Below, in pieces: positions 43,427 to 54,030 of a DNA stretch of 64,000 nt; within the stretch, counting starts at the first letter, position 1; every line of letters begins with the position of its first letter. The notes under the pieces were generated by a model. The model was given only the letters and a program-made list of their open reading frames with translations, was not told where the DNA came from and made no database searches. The stretch covers positions 49,584,501 through 49,648,500 of the forward strand of contig CM045731.1 in the NCBI GenBank assembly GCA_024760905.1. Direction: 5' to 3'. A program made the position numbers and the translations under genes. The DNA comes from Plotosus lineatus. Its lineage: Eukaryota > Chordata > Actinopteri > Siluriformes > Plotosidae.

Positions 43427-44169
43427 GTTTGTTTTAATTTGTTTTGTATGTTGTTTTTGTTTGTTTGTTTTTTGCACTATACTTGTCTATGACCGTGCGA
43501 CCCTACTATGGCTATGAGTGCGCAGTCTTTTTGGACATTTAGAACCGAGCATGCTCATCTTCTGCCTTGACCTAATATGCTACCGTAGCTCAATCCTAGC
43601 CGCACCCTGGATAACAATAAGCCCAGGCGGAGATGCGGCAAGCGGGAAGGGGCTGAATGATGACTCCAGCGCTTGGTTAGCAGTGGAAGGTTAGCACTCC
43701 TGGTCATAATGCATGAAAATGTTCAGTCTCTGTGAAACTAGATGGACGAGCTTCATGCTCGAATTGCAGCGCAGAGGGATCTACAGGACTGCTCCATGCT
43801 GTGTTTCTGTGAAACATAGCTCGAGGAGCGTACACCCAACGAGGCGAGTACACCAGCTGGCTACACGACCTTCAGGGAGGACCGGTGTGCAGCGGCTCGC
43901 AACAAGGCCCGCTGTGGAAGAAAGGCGGATTCTCGTTAAATAAACCTGGTGAACTGACTGTAGATTATCTCTAAGCCTTGCTCGAAAAATGTGGAACATC
44001 TAACTTTGAAGTTGCGGCCATTTTGTTTACCCAGAGAACTGTTCATTTTTTCCAACAAAACAATGGGTATAGTGCAATATAATTATAATATAATATAATA
44101 TAATATAATATAATATAATATAATATAATATAATATAGTGCAATTTCATTTATTGCGGTTATCTACCGA

Positions 44170-44203
<34 letters not shown>

Positions 44204-44395
44204 ATTATATTGTTTACTAGGTCTGTGTAAGGTCCTTTTAAATATAGAATTTTTATGTATTTATTTTATAGCAGTTTGTGTGTTGTTGATTTGTGCCTTC
44301 TTTTCTGTTTCTAACTTGACTCCTTGAACAACCGCATAAGAATTCCTATGTGTGTAAAAGCACAAATTACTATTAAAAATCCTAAATCCTGAATC
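43383..44395 (+). mobile_element. LINE relic with endonuclease fragment
   Basis: A roughly 1-kb insert that splits the RTE-like 5' region ('cctctccttct' before it, 'ttgaccaacagtag' after it). From 43740 a plus-strand frame reads MDELHARIAAQRDLQDCSMLCFCET, then a stop where Trp is expected, then LEERTPNEASTPAGYTTFREDRC. This is the start of an endonuclease domain of a CR1/L2/L1-like LINE. The rest is non-coding with (TAATA)n at 44084-44137 and (TTA)n at 44170-44205. Confidence 0.55.
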
Positions 44396-44640
44396 CTTCT
44401 TTGACCAACAGTAGTCCAGTTTCCACCAGCACCCTGTTGGTTAACAGCACTGATGGCAGTCGTTAACCCCGGCCTCGACCGATCCAGTTTGGAAGTGATA
44501 GTAATGATTTGCATGTTTGATTTGGCATAGGTTTTACGCCTTTTTTGTGACCTTCCTGACACAATCCTCTGCATTTATCCAGGCTTGGGACCGGGGTGAG
44601 AAAGAACTCTGGCTTGTGGCTCCCTTACGGTTGCATTTCC
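44396..44640 (-). mobile_element. RTE-like LINE, 5' end, minus strand
   Basis: Continues the RTE-like 5' region: 'accagcaccctgttggttaa', 'cctcgaccgatcc', and the complement of the atgcagcc start near 44620-44635. Confidence 0.65.
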
Positions 44641-44699
44641 CACCTGTATTACATCGACTTTAGAATGTCAAGTATAGACTTTTCTATATTTCTGCATAA

Positions 44700-45780
44700 A
44701 TATGAAATGAAATATCATTAATTTTTACTCAAGTCCAAAAACTAGAGAAAAGAAACACAATTCAACAATTTTTTTTATGCCTAGACAGTAATTTATTAAG
44801 GAATATTGATATTACATATCAGTACGTAACAAAGATTATGAAAATATATAATTGGCCATTACTTTGAAAGTGAAATTAGAGTCGAGTGTCTTTAATAAAT
44901 AGGATGAAATTCAGGTGTTGATTGGGCATCCTGGATTAGTAAAAACAATCAGAATTATTATTTTTTTTAAATTATTTTTTAATAACACATTTGTGAATAT
45001 GTAATATCAAATGGAGATGTCTGAATTCAGAAAAAGAGTCATTGATGATCATCAGACTGGAAAGGGTTCTCTGGAGGAACTCCATGATCATTTTTACCTT
45101 CTCCAGGAGTCGTCGACCAACCAAAATTACTCCTAGGCATGAAAAAGTCTGTGCAGTGTCAAAGGATCACTGAGAAGCTTCCAAGCATCCAATGCCTTTC
45201 TCATATTGCTATTCTTAATGTTCATGAATCTACCACCAGAAAACTACTGAACATAATGAATTGCATGGTTACGGTTAGCTAAAAATCATTTGCACAAGCC
45301 AGAAGGTTATTTAAAAAAATACTTTTGGTTTAAATAGTCAAGCTTGGGTAAATAGGCAAAGCTGCAGTCTATCTAAATAACCTTATCCCATCTATGAACC
45401 TGTTGGTAGTATTATCATGTTTCAGGCCTGTTTTGCTGCATCAGGGCCAGGACACTTTGTGATTATTCATGGAACAATAAATTCCAAATTACACCTATGA
45501 ATATTAAAATGAAGGATTTGGATGAACAGGTTTTTAAATGTCTTATTGCAATTATATTATCTTTTTAATCCTTACTACAGTAAAAAAAAAAAAAAAATGA
45601 ATATTAAGTGTGAACAAGGTTGGTTATTGGGCACCTGAAAATATAATTCAGTAAAAATCTGATTCTGGATCTGCTGTTAAGGAGATGGTGAAAACAGGCT
45701 TTTATCTCCTCCATAATGCTTTTCATTCATCCAGTAGAACCTCTCATGTTGTAAACCAGGAGTAAAAAGGCTTTTAAAAC
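44700..45780. mobile_element. degenerate Tc1-like transposon remnant
   Basis: Scattered phrases typical of fish Tc1 transposase genes survive on the plus strand: 'aggagtcgtcgaccaaccaa' near 45103 and 'cctgttttgctgcatcagggc' near 45427. No frame is open for more than a few dozen codons. Ends and TA duplication not identified. Confidence 0.5.
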
Positions 45781-45784
45781 CATA

Positions 45785-46050
45785 AACTGCATGAGCACAA
45801 CCACTTCCTGTTCATACAGTGAATTAACTGCAGTATTGTTTTATTATCGTTGTGTTTTACCGAGTTCTGAGGGCAAATACAAAACCTAAAACTCTTAAGA
45901 TTATTAGAAGGATATGTCTGTGGCATGAGTTTAGAAGCAGATAAATGTTCCTAAATGTATATAGATGATTACCATGTCATTGTCATGTCATCATGTCATG
46001 TCAACATGTCAACATGTTATTCCTCACTTTCACCTTGACAGTTTGTGAGA
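45785..46050. other. no recognisable feature
   Basis: Unique AT-rich sequence with a CATGTCAT-type local repetition at 45975-46018. Confidence 0.4.
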
Positions 46051-46055
46051 ATGTT

Positions 46056-46056
<1 letters not shown>

Positions 46057-46091
<35 letters not shown>
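46057..46091. repeat. (TG)n microsatellite
   Basis: About 35 bp. Confidence 0.9.
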
Positions 46092-46093
<2 letters not shown>

Positions 46094-46342
46094 AAGTAGT
46101 AGTGAATTTGATGAGGATACTCTGAAGTGAAAACCTTGGTGCTGTTGTGTAATCTAATACTTTTAGCTGAGTCCATCATTTTATAGCCATGGGAAACTAA
46201 ACACGGAATCCTTTTCCAAAAGTATCATGTGATTCCACCGAAAGATATGTCTGAGAATATTATAAAAGTGTGCTTTTCATATATCTAAGTGTTGGTTGAA
46301 AACTGAACCTCTTGCTTTTTTTTTTGAGAAAAAAACAGAATC

Positions 46343-46379
<37 letters not shown>
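46343..46379. repeat. (AAT)n microsatellite
   Basis: Twelve trinucleotide units. Confidence 0.9.
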
Positions 46380-46399
46380 CAGTGGATTGATATATTTTC

Positions 46400-46570
46400 A
46401 TTCATTCATTCATTTTCTGAACCGGTTAATCCTAATTAGGGTCACAGTGAGGCTGACGCCAATCCCAGCCAACTCTGGGCAAGGGCAGAGTACACCCTGG
46501 AGAGCTCGCCAGGCCATTGCAGGACACAAACACGTTGATGACTATGCAGGCTACTCTTGTCGAAAGTCTC
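46400..46570 (-). repeat. chimeric SINE tail and body fragment, reverse
   Basis: Follows (ATTC)n; 'aaccggttaatcctaattag', 'cagccaactctgggcaaggg', 'caggctactcttgtcgaaag', then cut by the next element. Confidence 0.65.
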
Positions 46571-46572
46571 GA

Positions 46573-47100
46573 TATACAGTCGACCCCCTACTTATGAAAC
46601 CCTCTGGGTACGAAAACTCCAGGTTACGAAAAATATTTTCCTAAGTTTTCGTTCTCTGTATATGAAAACAATCTCCTCTTACAAAAAGCGCCAAACGCGC
46701 CATTCAAAATTCAAACCATGTGTGAGTTGCTCTTTCATTGACTGTCTCCCAACATCCCACCCCGCTGGCCTCCCATTGGCCAGGAGGTAGCTGAACTATA
46801 TCCATACTTCCTGTACCCATACTTCCTGTGTGTCACACGCGTGAGAGAGGAGAGTTGAACAGGAATGTTGGCTCGTGAGTTCTTTTTGAGAGATCATTGC
46901 AGCGTTATATTTCATTATCCATCATGGACCCGGAAAATACTGAAAAGCGGATATACAGTGACGGAGGCGATTATTTCGGCATGATATTGAAGCAGAAGGA
47001 GCATGGAAACAGAGTGCTCCATGGGACAAGACCACTGATCTCACAAGGAAGCAAGTTAATATTGAATCAGGACCTCTGATCTTTCAAACAGATACTGTAA
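46573..47100. mobile_element. pogo/Tigger-like element fragment
   Basis: Starts with 'cagtcgaccccctacttatg', then 'ggttacgaaaaatattttcc', like the elements at 28695 and 53083. A short frame begins ATG at 46924 (MDPENTEKRIYS). The right end is not found. Confidence 0.55.
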
Positions 47101-47210
47101 TTCCGCTTTAAATACAAGATCCCGTCCATTTAAACATTTAAATACAATTTCTCTGTCAGCTCCGGGCCGCGTGTGGGCGGAGCCCGCATTCGGCAAAACA
47201 CACCAGAGAG

Positions 47211-47212
<2 letters not shown>

Positions 47213-47257
<45 letters not shown>

Positions 47258-47299
47258 TGAGTGAGTGAGTGAGAGAGAGAGAGAGAGAGAGTGTGTGTA

Positions 47300-47332
<33 letters not shown>

Positions 47333-47342
47333 TAGAGAGAGA

Positions 47343-47392
<50 letters not shown>

Positions 47393-47474
47393 TAGAGAGA
47401 GACAGTGTGTGTGTGTGTGTGTGTGTGTGTGCACGCATGCGCATGTGTGTGTGTGAGAAAGAGATAGAGAGAGA

Positions 47475-47523
<49 letters not shown>

Positions 47524-47550
47524 TGAGAGAGAGAGAGATAGAGAGAGACT
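47213..47550. repeat. compound (TG)n/(GA)n microsatellite
   Basis: About 340 bp of alternating TG and GA blocks. Three consecutive units of about 60 bp have the order (TG)n, (GA)n, gatagagagagacag, so it is a minisatellite made of microsatellites. Confidence 0.9.
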
Positions 47551-47589
47551 GCGTACAGAGTCAGTCAGAGATGACAGGAGGTGTTGTAT

Positions 47590-48200
47590 TCATTCAATCA
47601 TTTTCTCAACCGATTAATCCTAATTAGGGTATCAGAGAGAAACTCACCCTGGACAGCTTGCCAGGCTATCGCAGGGCTATAAATAGGTCACTTCTGCATA
47701 ATTTTAAAAAATAGGAACAAAAGTCAGAGATGAGAGTCTCGGGTTTGCTTGCTACAAGAATGGCAGGTTTGGTACTTTACTTTGCATAATAGAACAGCAA
47801 CGGTGCCAACCAAATCTGTACCAATGCGAATGTCTCACACAATTTATTATTGCTTTGCAGTCATCTATTAATTTTCTCAACCAATTAATCCTAATTTGCA
47901 TGGCTGTTGCCCATCTCAGTCAACTCTGTGTGAGGGCAAACATTACACCCTGGACAGCTTGAGAAGCCATCGCAGGGCAGAATCACACTGACGGTTATGC
48001 AGTCTACTCTTGACAAAACTCAGCAATTGTTCTTTTATATGTCTCTCACTAGTCAGTGGGAAGCATGGCTGACCTTTGATACCCCAGTAAACTGCAATGG
48101 CGGACAGCAGTGACAACCCGGCAACAGTGGCACTTGAACCCCAGATGTGCGATATAGGAATCCAGCATCTTATCACTGGGCCACTACTAACCCCTTAAAA
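47590..48200 (-). repeat. chimeric SINE copies, reverse, one partial and one longer
   Basis: First piece 47590-47685 ('cgattaatcctaattagggt', 'ccaggctatcgcaggg'). Second piece 47870-48197 runs from tail to the head ('tgaaccccagatgtg', 'tatcactgggccac'). Both diverged. Confidence 0.6.
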
Positions 48201-48389
48201 GGAGTGCATATCAAATTAAAGTTTACAAATGACACTGTACTGATTTAACCGTAATAGTAAATTATCAGGAGTGGAACACTAGCATCATGGGTAGTATATT
48301 GCTCGCTAAAACCATGACATTTGTGCTGTGAGGAAGACATGCTAATATCTACACCACCATATGGGCCTACAATGATGGCAATTCTCTTA

Positions 48390-48525
48390 CTCACCCATTC
48401 GCTGAATTGTTTACTCCTTCTAGGGTGGCATGGTGGCTGGAGCCTATCTCAGCCAACTCTGGGTGAAGGTAAGCTAGAGCTTGAACAGCTCCGTAGTTCA
48501 TCGCAGTCCAATACACACACAGACA

Positions 48526-48573
<48 letters not shown>

Positions 48574-48635
48574 ACACGCGAGGGGCAATTTGGAGCAGCC
48601 AAATAGCCTAATGTGCATGTTTTGACTGTGGGAAT
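48390..48635 (-). repeat. L2-tail SINE with (AC)n, reverse, headless
   Basis: 'tggagcctatctcagccaac', (AC)n at 48526-48577, 'ggggcaatttggagcagcc', stopping before the head. Confidence 0.65.
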
Positions 48636-48959
48636 AAATGTATAAGTCTATAAATAAAGTGAGTTTGGACCTAATGTGCTCTCTGTGTGGGAAGTAATGT
48701 TCCTGAAATTAATCTATATTAAGGCTCATGGGTTTTATTAGATTTTATTTTATTTTCGCACTTACAGAGACTCCAGGATACAAAAAAGGATGGGAACCCA
48801 AATCATATCCTCCATCCATCACTATACACTACAACACTGTGTCTTTCTCTTTCGTTTCTTTACTTATTCAACCAGTCTTATAAATAATAGTTAGGACACC
48901 TTGTCAGTACAGCGATGGACACTTTAAATGGGAAAAATATAAAAAAGAATTGGAATCAA

Positions 48960-49244
48960 CATAAATTCTTTATTTGAGTTTCTATCATCCTGTCGCTATG
49001 ACGACAGCTGTCATATAGATTGCTCCTCTATATGAGCTTGGTTACTGTTTAACCTCCCCACCCACATTTGCCCAGATTAGGAGAATCAATAAGATAACAA
49101 GAGTACCGGCTTTACAGAGAACCAACAGCACCTCCGTCGAAAAAAACGGCAGTGCATGTATCTAAACTCTTCCATCCGCCTCTCAAATTTTCGTCCTTCT
49201 TGAGAAAACAACAATAAGGACGGCTGTAGAACTCAAGGGACGGC
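48960..49244 (+). promoter_or_regulatory. hnf4a: hnf4a P2 promoter region
   Basis: Non-repetitive DNA between SINE-rich flanks. Within 60 bp it holds gttactgtttaac (49041-49053), which fits the HNF1 consensus GTTA-N5-TAAC; ATTAG (49076-49080), a homeodomain/PDX1-type core; ATCAATA (49085-49091), a ONECUT/HNF6 core; and AGATAA (49092-49097), a GATA site. The mammalian HNF4A P2 promoter is known to be driven by HNF1, PDX1 and HNF6, so the site set fits. No TATA box is evident. Confidence 0.75.
49041..49053 (+). promoter_or_regulatory. HNF1 binding site in hnf4a P2
   Basis: gttactgtttaac: both half sites (GTTA and TAAC) are perfect with a 5-bp spacer. From memory the human P2 site differs at one base. 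About 190 bp before the start codon. Confidence 0.75.
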
Positions 49245-49293
49245 ATGGTCAATGTTAACACTCCGGCTAGTACCAACATGGAACTTCCGTATG
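49245..49293 (+). CDS. hnf4a: hnf4a first coding exon of P2-driven transcripts (exon 1D type)
   Basis: ATG in a good context (ggcATGG) opens 16 codons, MVNVNTPASTNMELPY, plus one base before a consensus donor GTGAGT. Human P2 HNF4A isoforms start with a 16-residue exon of the same pattern (MVSVN, then P at position 7, E at 13 and Y at 16), joined in the same phase to the exon leading into the DNA-binding domain. HNF4A is a nuclear receptor that regulates liver, gut and beta-cell genes; the P2 form lacks the AF-1 segment of P1 isoforms. Upstream sites and the neighbouring r3hdml support the call. No later hnf4a exon, nor the P1 first exon, is visible in the 14.7 kb that follow. Confidence 0.82.
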
Positions 49294-49308
49294 GTGAGTA
49301 GACACTCT

Positions 49309-49309
49309 T

Positions 49310-49383
<74 letters not shown>

Positions 49384-49390
49384 ACACACT
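49309..49390. repeat. (TC)n(AC)n microsatellite
   Basis: Starts 16 bp after the hnf4a exon 1 donor, inside intron 1. Confidence 0.95.
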
Positions 49391-49394
49391 ATCC

Positions 49395-49755
49395 TCTGTA
49401 GTTCTGTCACTAACAGCTTGGGGAGGAAACTGGTGGATTTGTGAACGAGTCCAGATGTTTCCCGGCTGACTTCAGGTGGAAAAACGTACGGGTACGAGAC
49501 GTGTTAAACTTGGTAGGAAAGCCGCCATTGGTGTCATAAAAGGTTTTTGTGAAGTCTCGTTGTGTTTGGGAGGTGTGGCAGGGTATGATGGTTGGTAAAC
49601 ACAGCCTACATGTAGCCACAGGTGAATGATGCCACGAGAACTTCCTCTTTTGTGTGCGAAACGGTAATATTTTAACAGAACACTCTCTCGGTTGAAAATA
49701 TTTGCACAAATTAAATATATCAGATCGCTGAACAAGGAACTCTACACGTATTGGT
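49395..49755. other. unique sequence in presumed hnf4a intron 1
   Basis: Non-repetitive; overlapping minus-strand frames (49410-49763) have no recognised domain. Could hold promoter-proximal intronic elements. Confidence 0.4.
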
Positions 49756-50110
49756 GTTCTCACTCACTCACTCACTCACTCATCTGCCGAACCGCTTAAT
49801 GCAACGAGAGTCATTGGGAGGCTGGAGTTTATCTCAGCCAACACTGGCAGAAGGCAGGGTACACCCTGAACAGCTTGCCAAACCATCACAGGGCAACCAT
49901 TCACACTCTTATTCACACCTAGGGGCAATTTGGCAGTGCATGTTTTTGGACTGTTGGAGGAAACCGGAGCCCCCAGGGGAAACCATGCAAATACAGAGAA
50001 AACATGCAAAGTCCACAAAGAAATGCCTTCGCCATGGCCATGAGTCTAACTCAGGGTTTTTTTGCTGCGGGGAAGATGTGCTAGCCATGACGCCACCGTG
50101 CCACCAATAT
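49756..50110 (-). repeat. L2-tail tRNA SINE, reverse, complete
   Basis: (CTCA)n start, 'gaaccgcttaatgcaacgag', 'gcagggtacaccctgaacag', 'ggggcaatttggcag', head 'atgacgccaccgtgcca'. Confidence 0.75.
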
Positions 50111-50114
50111 TCAG

Positions 50115-51735
50115 GCTATTTGCTTTCATCCCCTTTAATGTATTCTAGCTAACATAGATTACGACCAAATCTGAGCTCGTATATATCAATAAATAAAGCG
50201 CTGCTGTGACCTAGATAGGACTTTTTCCTTCAACAAAAGATAATGAAAAAGACTTCTAGTATGTGCTTGGGTGAGCAACAGTAAAGCATATAAAAGTATA
50301 AGAGCAGCATCCTTGCTTTATACCTCTACTTATATGCTTTTTACATCACACATTATTACATTAATTATGGTATTTCAAATTTAAAATGCAATTTTTTTAC
50401 AATATTCCTGTACAATAGTCACTTCCCTATTTATTAGGGACACCAATACACCTGCTCATTATGTAGCAGCACTGCAAACCTGCTCTAAGTATCATAAAAG
50501 ACAAGTGCTTCAGCTGAACATCAGAAAAAGGGAGAAAAGTGACCTCAGAAGCTCGAAAAAAATTCACAATTTCAAATATAGCAGTATTTTTCCTTATTTA
50601 ATCAAAATCAATTTGTGAGCAACAGTTGTGTAGGTAGCTACACCTTCCCCGAGAATAACCAAACACCTCAAATAACAACCCATTACAAATGTGGCGAACA
50701 GAAACGCATCTCAGAACATATTAAAACTAAACCACATCAAATCTCGGATGAGCTACAGCTACAGAAGCCCCCCCCCCAAAAAAAACAAAAAAAACAAAAA
50801 ACATTAAACTCTACTCCATTCAACCAAGAAAAAGAATCTGAAGTTACAGTGCTCATAAATACCGGACAGTTGGATGCATCAACAATGTGCACGACTATCA
50901 TCCGGGATATTGTAAGTTTGAATCTGCTATCTGCAGCTCAGTGTCAATAGAAGGTAATTAGCACAGCTCGAACAGGAGGAAGGAATGGTATACGTTCCAT
51001 ACCTTCCTGTCACTCAAAGTGATCACCAACACATTATGGGTGTCTGTAAACTTATGCATGGGAGGGCACAGCACTTTCCTTCTGAATGTGTTACACTGGT
51101 CTTAAATATGAATGCACAAGCACCTACAGATGGGTGCATCATGGAGTATCATTGAGGATGGAGGTCATATTATAGGGAGACCATACATGGTGAGTTCTTC
51201 TGAATTAAAATTCCAGGAGCCGCATTTGGGCCCCCGACTGAAGCCTTTAATCCCTACAGTTTAACTGGAGCATATAACTGGTTTCCGCTTTAGTCTCTGC
51301 CATATAATTAATTATAACATTTACATTTTGGCTGAATGCCCTTTAAGCCTCTTTCTGGCACCGAGAACCTTAGAATAATTGCATTGTCCTGTACACTGGT
51401 TTCACAATCAAAGATTAGTGTTAGTGCCAGTTCGGGCTGTAAACGTTTCAAAATAAAAACAAAACAGAGGATGCCTATTGTGCGTTCCTGACAAACACAC
51501 ATTCACTCTTCAGGAGCAACCATACAGTGTAATTGTCAGATATCACGCATGTGATCTGATGAGTAAAACAAGTGATAAATCACCATGTTATGCCATGAAA
51601 TGCATACATGATGTGAAGAATATATGAGGGTCAGTCACATGACATAAATGGAATTGGAAGAACTGAGCAATCCAGACACTTATTAAGTACAGGAACGCTT
51701 ATGGTGACTGAAATTCTAGGTGATTTCATAGAAGA
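50115..51735. other. no recognisable gene or repeat
   Basis: 1.6 kb of unique DNA in presumed hnf4a intron 1. Frame 50615-50950 is lysine/proline-rich from a C/A run at 50767-50805 and shows no domain. Confidence 0.4.
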
Positions 51736-51746
51736 ATGATAGATCT

Positions 51747-51774
51747 AATAATAATAATAATCATAATAATAATA

Positions 51775-51815
<41 letters not shown>

Positions 51816-51832
51816 AATGATGATGATGATGA
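51747..51832. repeat. (ATA)n(ATG)n microsatellite
   Basis: Trinucleotide runs. The complement gives poly-His or poly-Ser frames that are artefacts. Confidence 0.95.
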
Positions 51833-51837
51833 CGGGA

Positions 51838-52150
51838 GGAGGAGGAGGAGAAGGGAAAGGATTCTGGGTTCGAATTCCAGCTTGGGTGTTTCTTTGTGGA
51901 GTGTGCATGTTCTCCCCTTGCTTGTGTGGGTTTTCACCCGGTACTCCAGTTTCCTTCCACAGTCCAAACACATGCACAATAGGTTAATTGGCAGTTTCAA
52001 ATCGTCCCTAGGTGTGAGTGGGAGCATGAATAGTTATGTGAGTGTTAGCCCTGCGATGGCCTGGCGAGCTGTCTGGGGTGTACCCTGCCCTCGTACAGAG
52101 TCAGCTGAGATGAGCACCAGCCCCCTAATTACACAGTTCAGAAAATGAAT
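51838..52150 (+). repeat. L2-tail tRNA SINE, forward
   Basis: From 'ggattctgggttcgaattcc' through 'gtgtggagtgtgcatgttct'-type body to 'ctggcgagctgtctggggtg' and a (GAAT)n end. The head before the B box is replaced by the microsatellite. Confidence 0.7.
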
Positions 52151-52155
52151 GAATA

Positions 52156-52156
<1 letters not shown>

Positions 52157-52189
<33 letters not shown>

Positions 52190-52210
52190 ATGATGATGAT
52201 GATGATGATT

Positions 52211-52257
<47 letters not shown>

Positions 52258-52258
52258 C
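52157..52258. repeat. (ATG)n microsatellite
   Basis: About 100 bp of GAT repeats between two SINE copies in the same orientation. Confidence 0.95.
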
Positions 52259-52261
52259 ATA

Positions 52262-52770
52262 GGGGCAAGGTAGTGTAGTGGTTGGCACATCTGCTTCAGA
52301 GTAAGATGTTCCTGGGGGTTTCTGTATAAATTTTACATGTCCTCCTCGTGCCTGCGTGGGTCCCTCGGAGTTTCTTCCAACAGTCCAAAAACGTGCATGT
52401 TAGACTTACATTACATTTGTGGCATTTGGCAGATGCTCTTATCCAGAGCGACTTATAATTATTATTTTTATTCAACTGAGCAATTTAGAGTTAAGGGCCT
52501 TGCTCAAGGGCCCAACAGTGGGACTTGAACATCTGACCTTTAGCTCAGTAACCTTATTGGCTTAACCATTGAGCCTCCACTGCTAATAGGCTGTTCGAAT
52601 TTATCTCTAGTTGTGTTTGTAAAGACGAATGGTATATGTGTATGTATGTTGGCCTTGTGATGGTCAGGCAAGCTGTTCAGGGTGTAGCCTGCCTTAGCCC
52701 AGTATTGCTTGAGATAGGCTCCAGCCTTTGTGTAGCCCTTATAGGAGTAAGCAGCTCAGTAGTTTAATGA
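52262..52770 (+). repeat. L2-tail tRNA SINE interrupted by another dispersed repeat
   Basis: Head 'ggggcaaggtagtgtagtgg', body to 'cagtccaaaaacgtgcatg'. A roughly 185-bp insert (52405-52590) carries the common teleost motif 'gcagatgctcttatccagag', then the SINE tail continues ('ctgttcagggtgtagcctgc'). Confidence 0.7.
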
Positions 52771-52789
52771 CTGATGAGATGGATAATAA

Positions 52790-53080
52790 TAATCCTTTGA
52801 TTCTCCCTTAAATGATCAAGTGCAAATGGAAATACTACAGTGACTATAACCAGTACACCCTAAAGGGACAAACATATTTATGTTTAAAAATATCAAAAAA
52901 AGAAACTGCATATGTTTGAAAATAAAACCACAAAAACATTAATTATTTATGAAAAACCTTCTGTAAAATGAATGATGAAAATCATATGAGAAATAAATTA
53001 AACATGCAAGAAAAACATTTTTAATAAAATAATAATTTTTAAATTTAGTTTAAACAAAAGAATTAACATTGTTTTGCATT
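52790..53080. other. no recognisable feature
   Basis: AT-rich unique sequence. Confidence 0.4.
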
Positions 53081-53240
53081 ATCACTATACCTAACCTTAC
53101 AAAATGAATCTGTTCCAGAGCCTTTTTCGTAACCTGGATTTTTCGTAAGTAGAACCGCATTTTACATGTTAAAGGCATGATTCGTTCCAAAGCCCCCAAT
53201 ACTACCCTTTAAAAATTATAAAAGCATACCTTTTAAGGTA

Positions 53241-54030
53241 CAGTAAAACCTCCGCTGACGAACGCTTAAGCTCACGAACTTTTCGCCTCAAGAACATTAA
53301 ATTTGCGAGCATATAGTCTCTGCTGACGAACTAGTTTTCGGCGGACGAACCAAACCACGCGGTCGAACAGCGCCACGGTGGCGGGCACGAGAAGTTGACG
53401 CACACTCACGGCGTCACAAGTCGTCACACCCCTTTCTTTGAGTGCAGAAGTAGTTTGTGTTTGCTAGACATTTTGGACCATATTGAGTGTAATTTTGCTA
53501 TTATGGGACCGAAAAAGACCCCACCACAGGCGGAGATCATTGAAAAACACGACCAAGGTGTGCGTTTGTGTGACTTAGCGTCCCAGTACCAGTACGCTAA
53601 GTCTACCATTGCTCCCATCCTTAAGAACAAGGAAGCTATTAAGGGTGCGTGTGTGGCTAAGGGTGTTTCCAAACAGTAGGCGTTTCCAAACACTCCTTCC
53701 AAACAGTAAGTCCCTCCCTCCCTCCTCCTCCCACTCCATTCCATCAAGCCATCAACTACCATCACAAAGGTAAATAAAACCACTTTATTATACAGTACAG
53801 TTTATTTCTTTAATTACAATACAATAGCACATTTATTATACATAAAATAAGGTATATTTTTGTGTAGTTTTAAGGCTTATTTAGTAGAAAATTATGTTTT
53901 ATGGGGACCTGGGAACGGATTATTCTCATTTTAATGGTTTCTTATGGGAAATAAATGTTCGGAAGACGAACTTTTCGCCTCACACACACTTTCTGGGAAC
54001 CAATTATGTTCGTGAGCTGAGGTATCACTG
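53241..54030 (+). mobile_element. Tigger-type (pogo) MITE nested in the outer element
   Basis: A 790-bp element flanked by TA (53239-53240 and 54031-54032). Ends are cagtaaaacctccgctgacg and the complement of gctgaggtatcactg; the inner parts of both arms also match ('cacgaacttttcgcctca' and 'gacgaacttttcgcctcaca' occur near the two ends). Carries a remnant of the transposase N-terminus. Confidence 0.75.
53503..53679 (+). pseudogene. Tigger transposase N-terminal remnant
   Basis: 58 codons starting MGPKKTPPQAEIIEKHDQG, then RLCDLASQYQYAKSTIAPILKNKEAIKGA, then a stop. This is the first helix-turn-helix (psq/CENP-B N-type) of Tigger transposases, which normally continue for several hundred residues to a DDE domain. 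Everything after the first domain is deleted. Confidence 0.75.

Noticed and set aside
49410..49763. Minus-strand frame upstream-antisense to hnf4a
   Set aside because: Two overlapping frames with no recognisable domain; no start or polyadenylation context beyond chance.
50615..50950. 111-codon plus-strand frame
   Set aside because: Lysine/proline-rich section comes from a C-run/A-run; no splice context or family resemblance.
51726..52288. Poly-His, poly-Ser, poly-Ile and poly-Met frames
   Set aside because: They come from (ATG)n and (ATA)n microsatellites and have no coding support.
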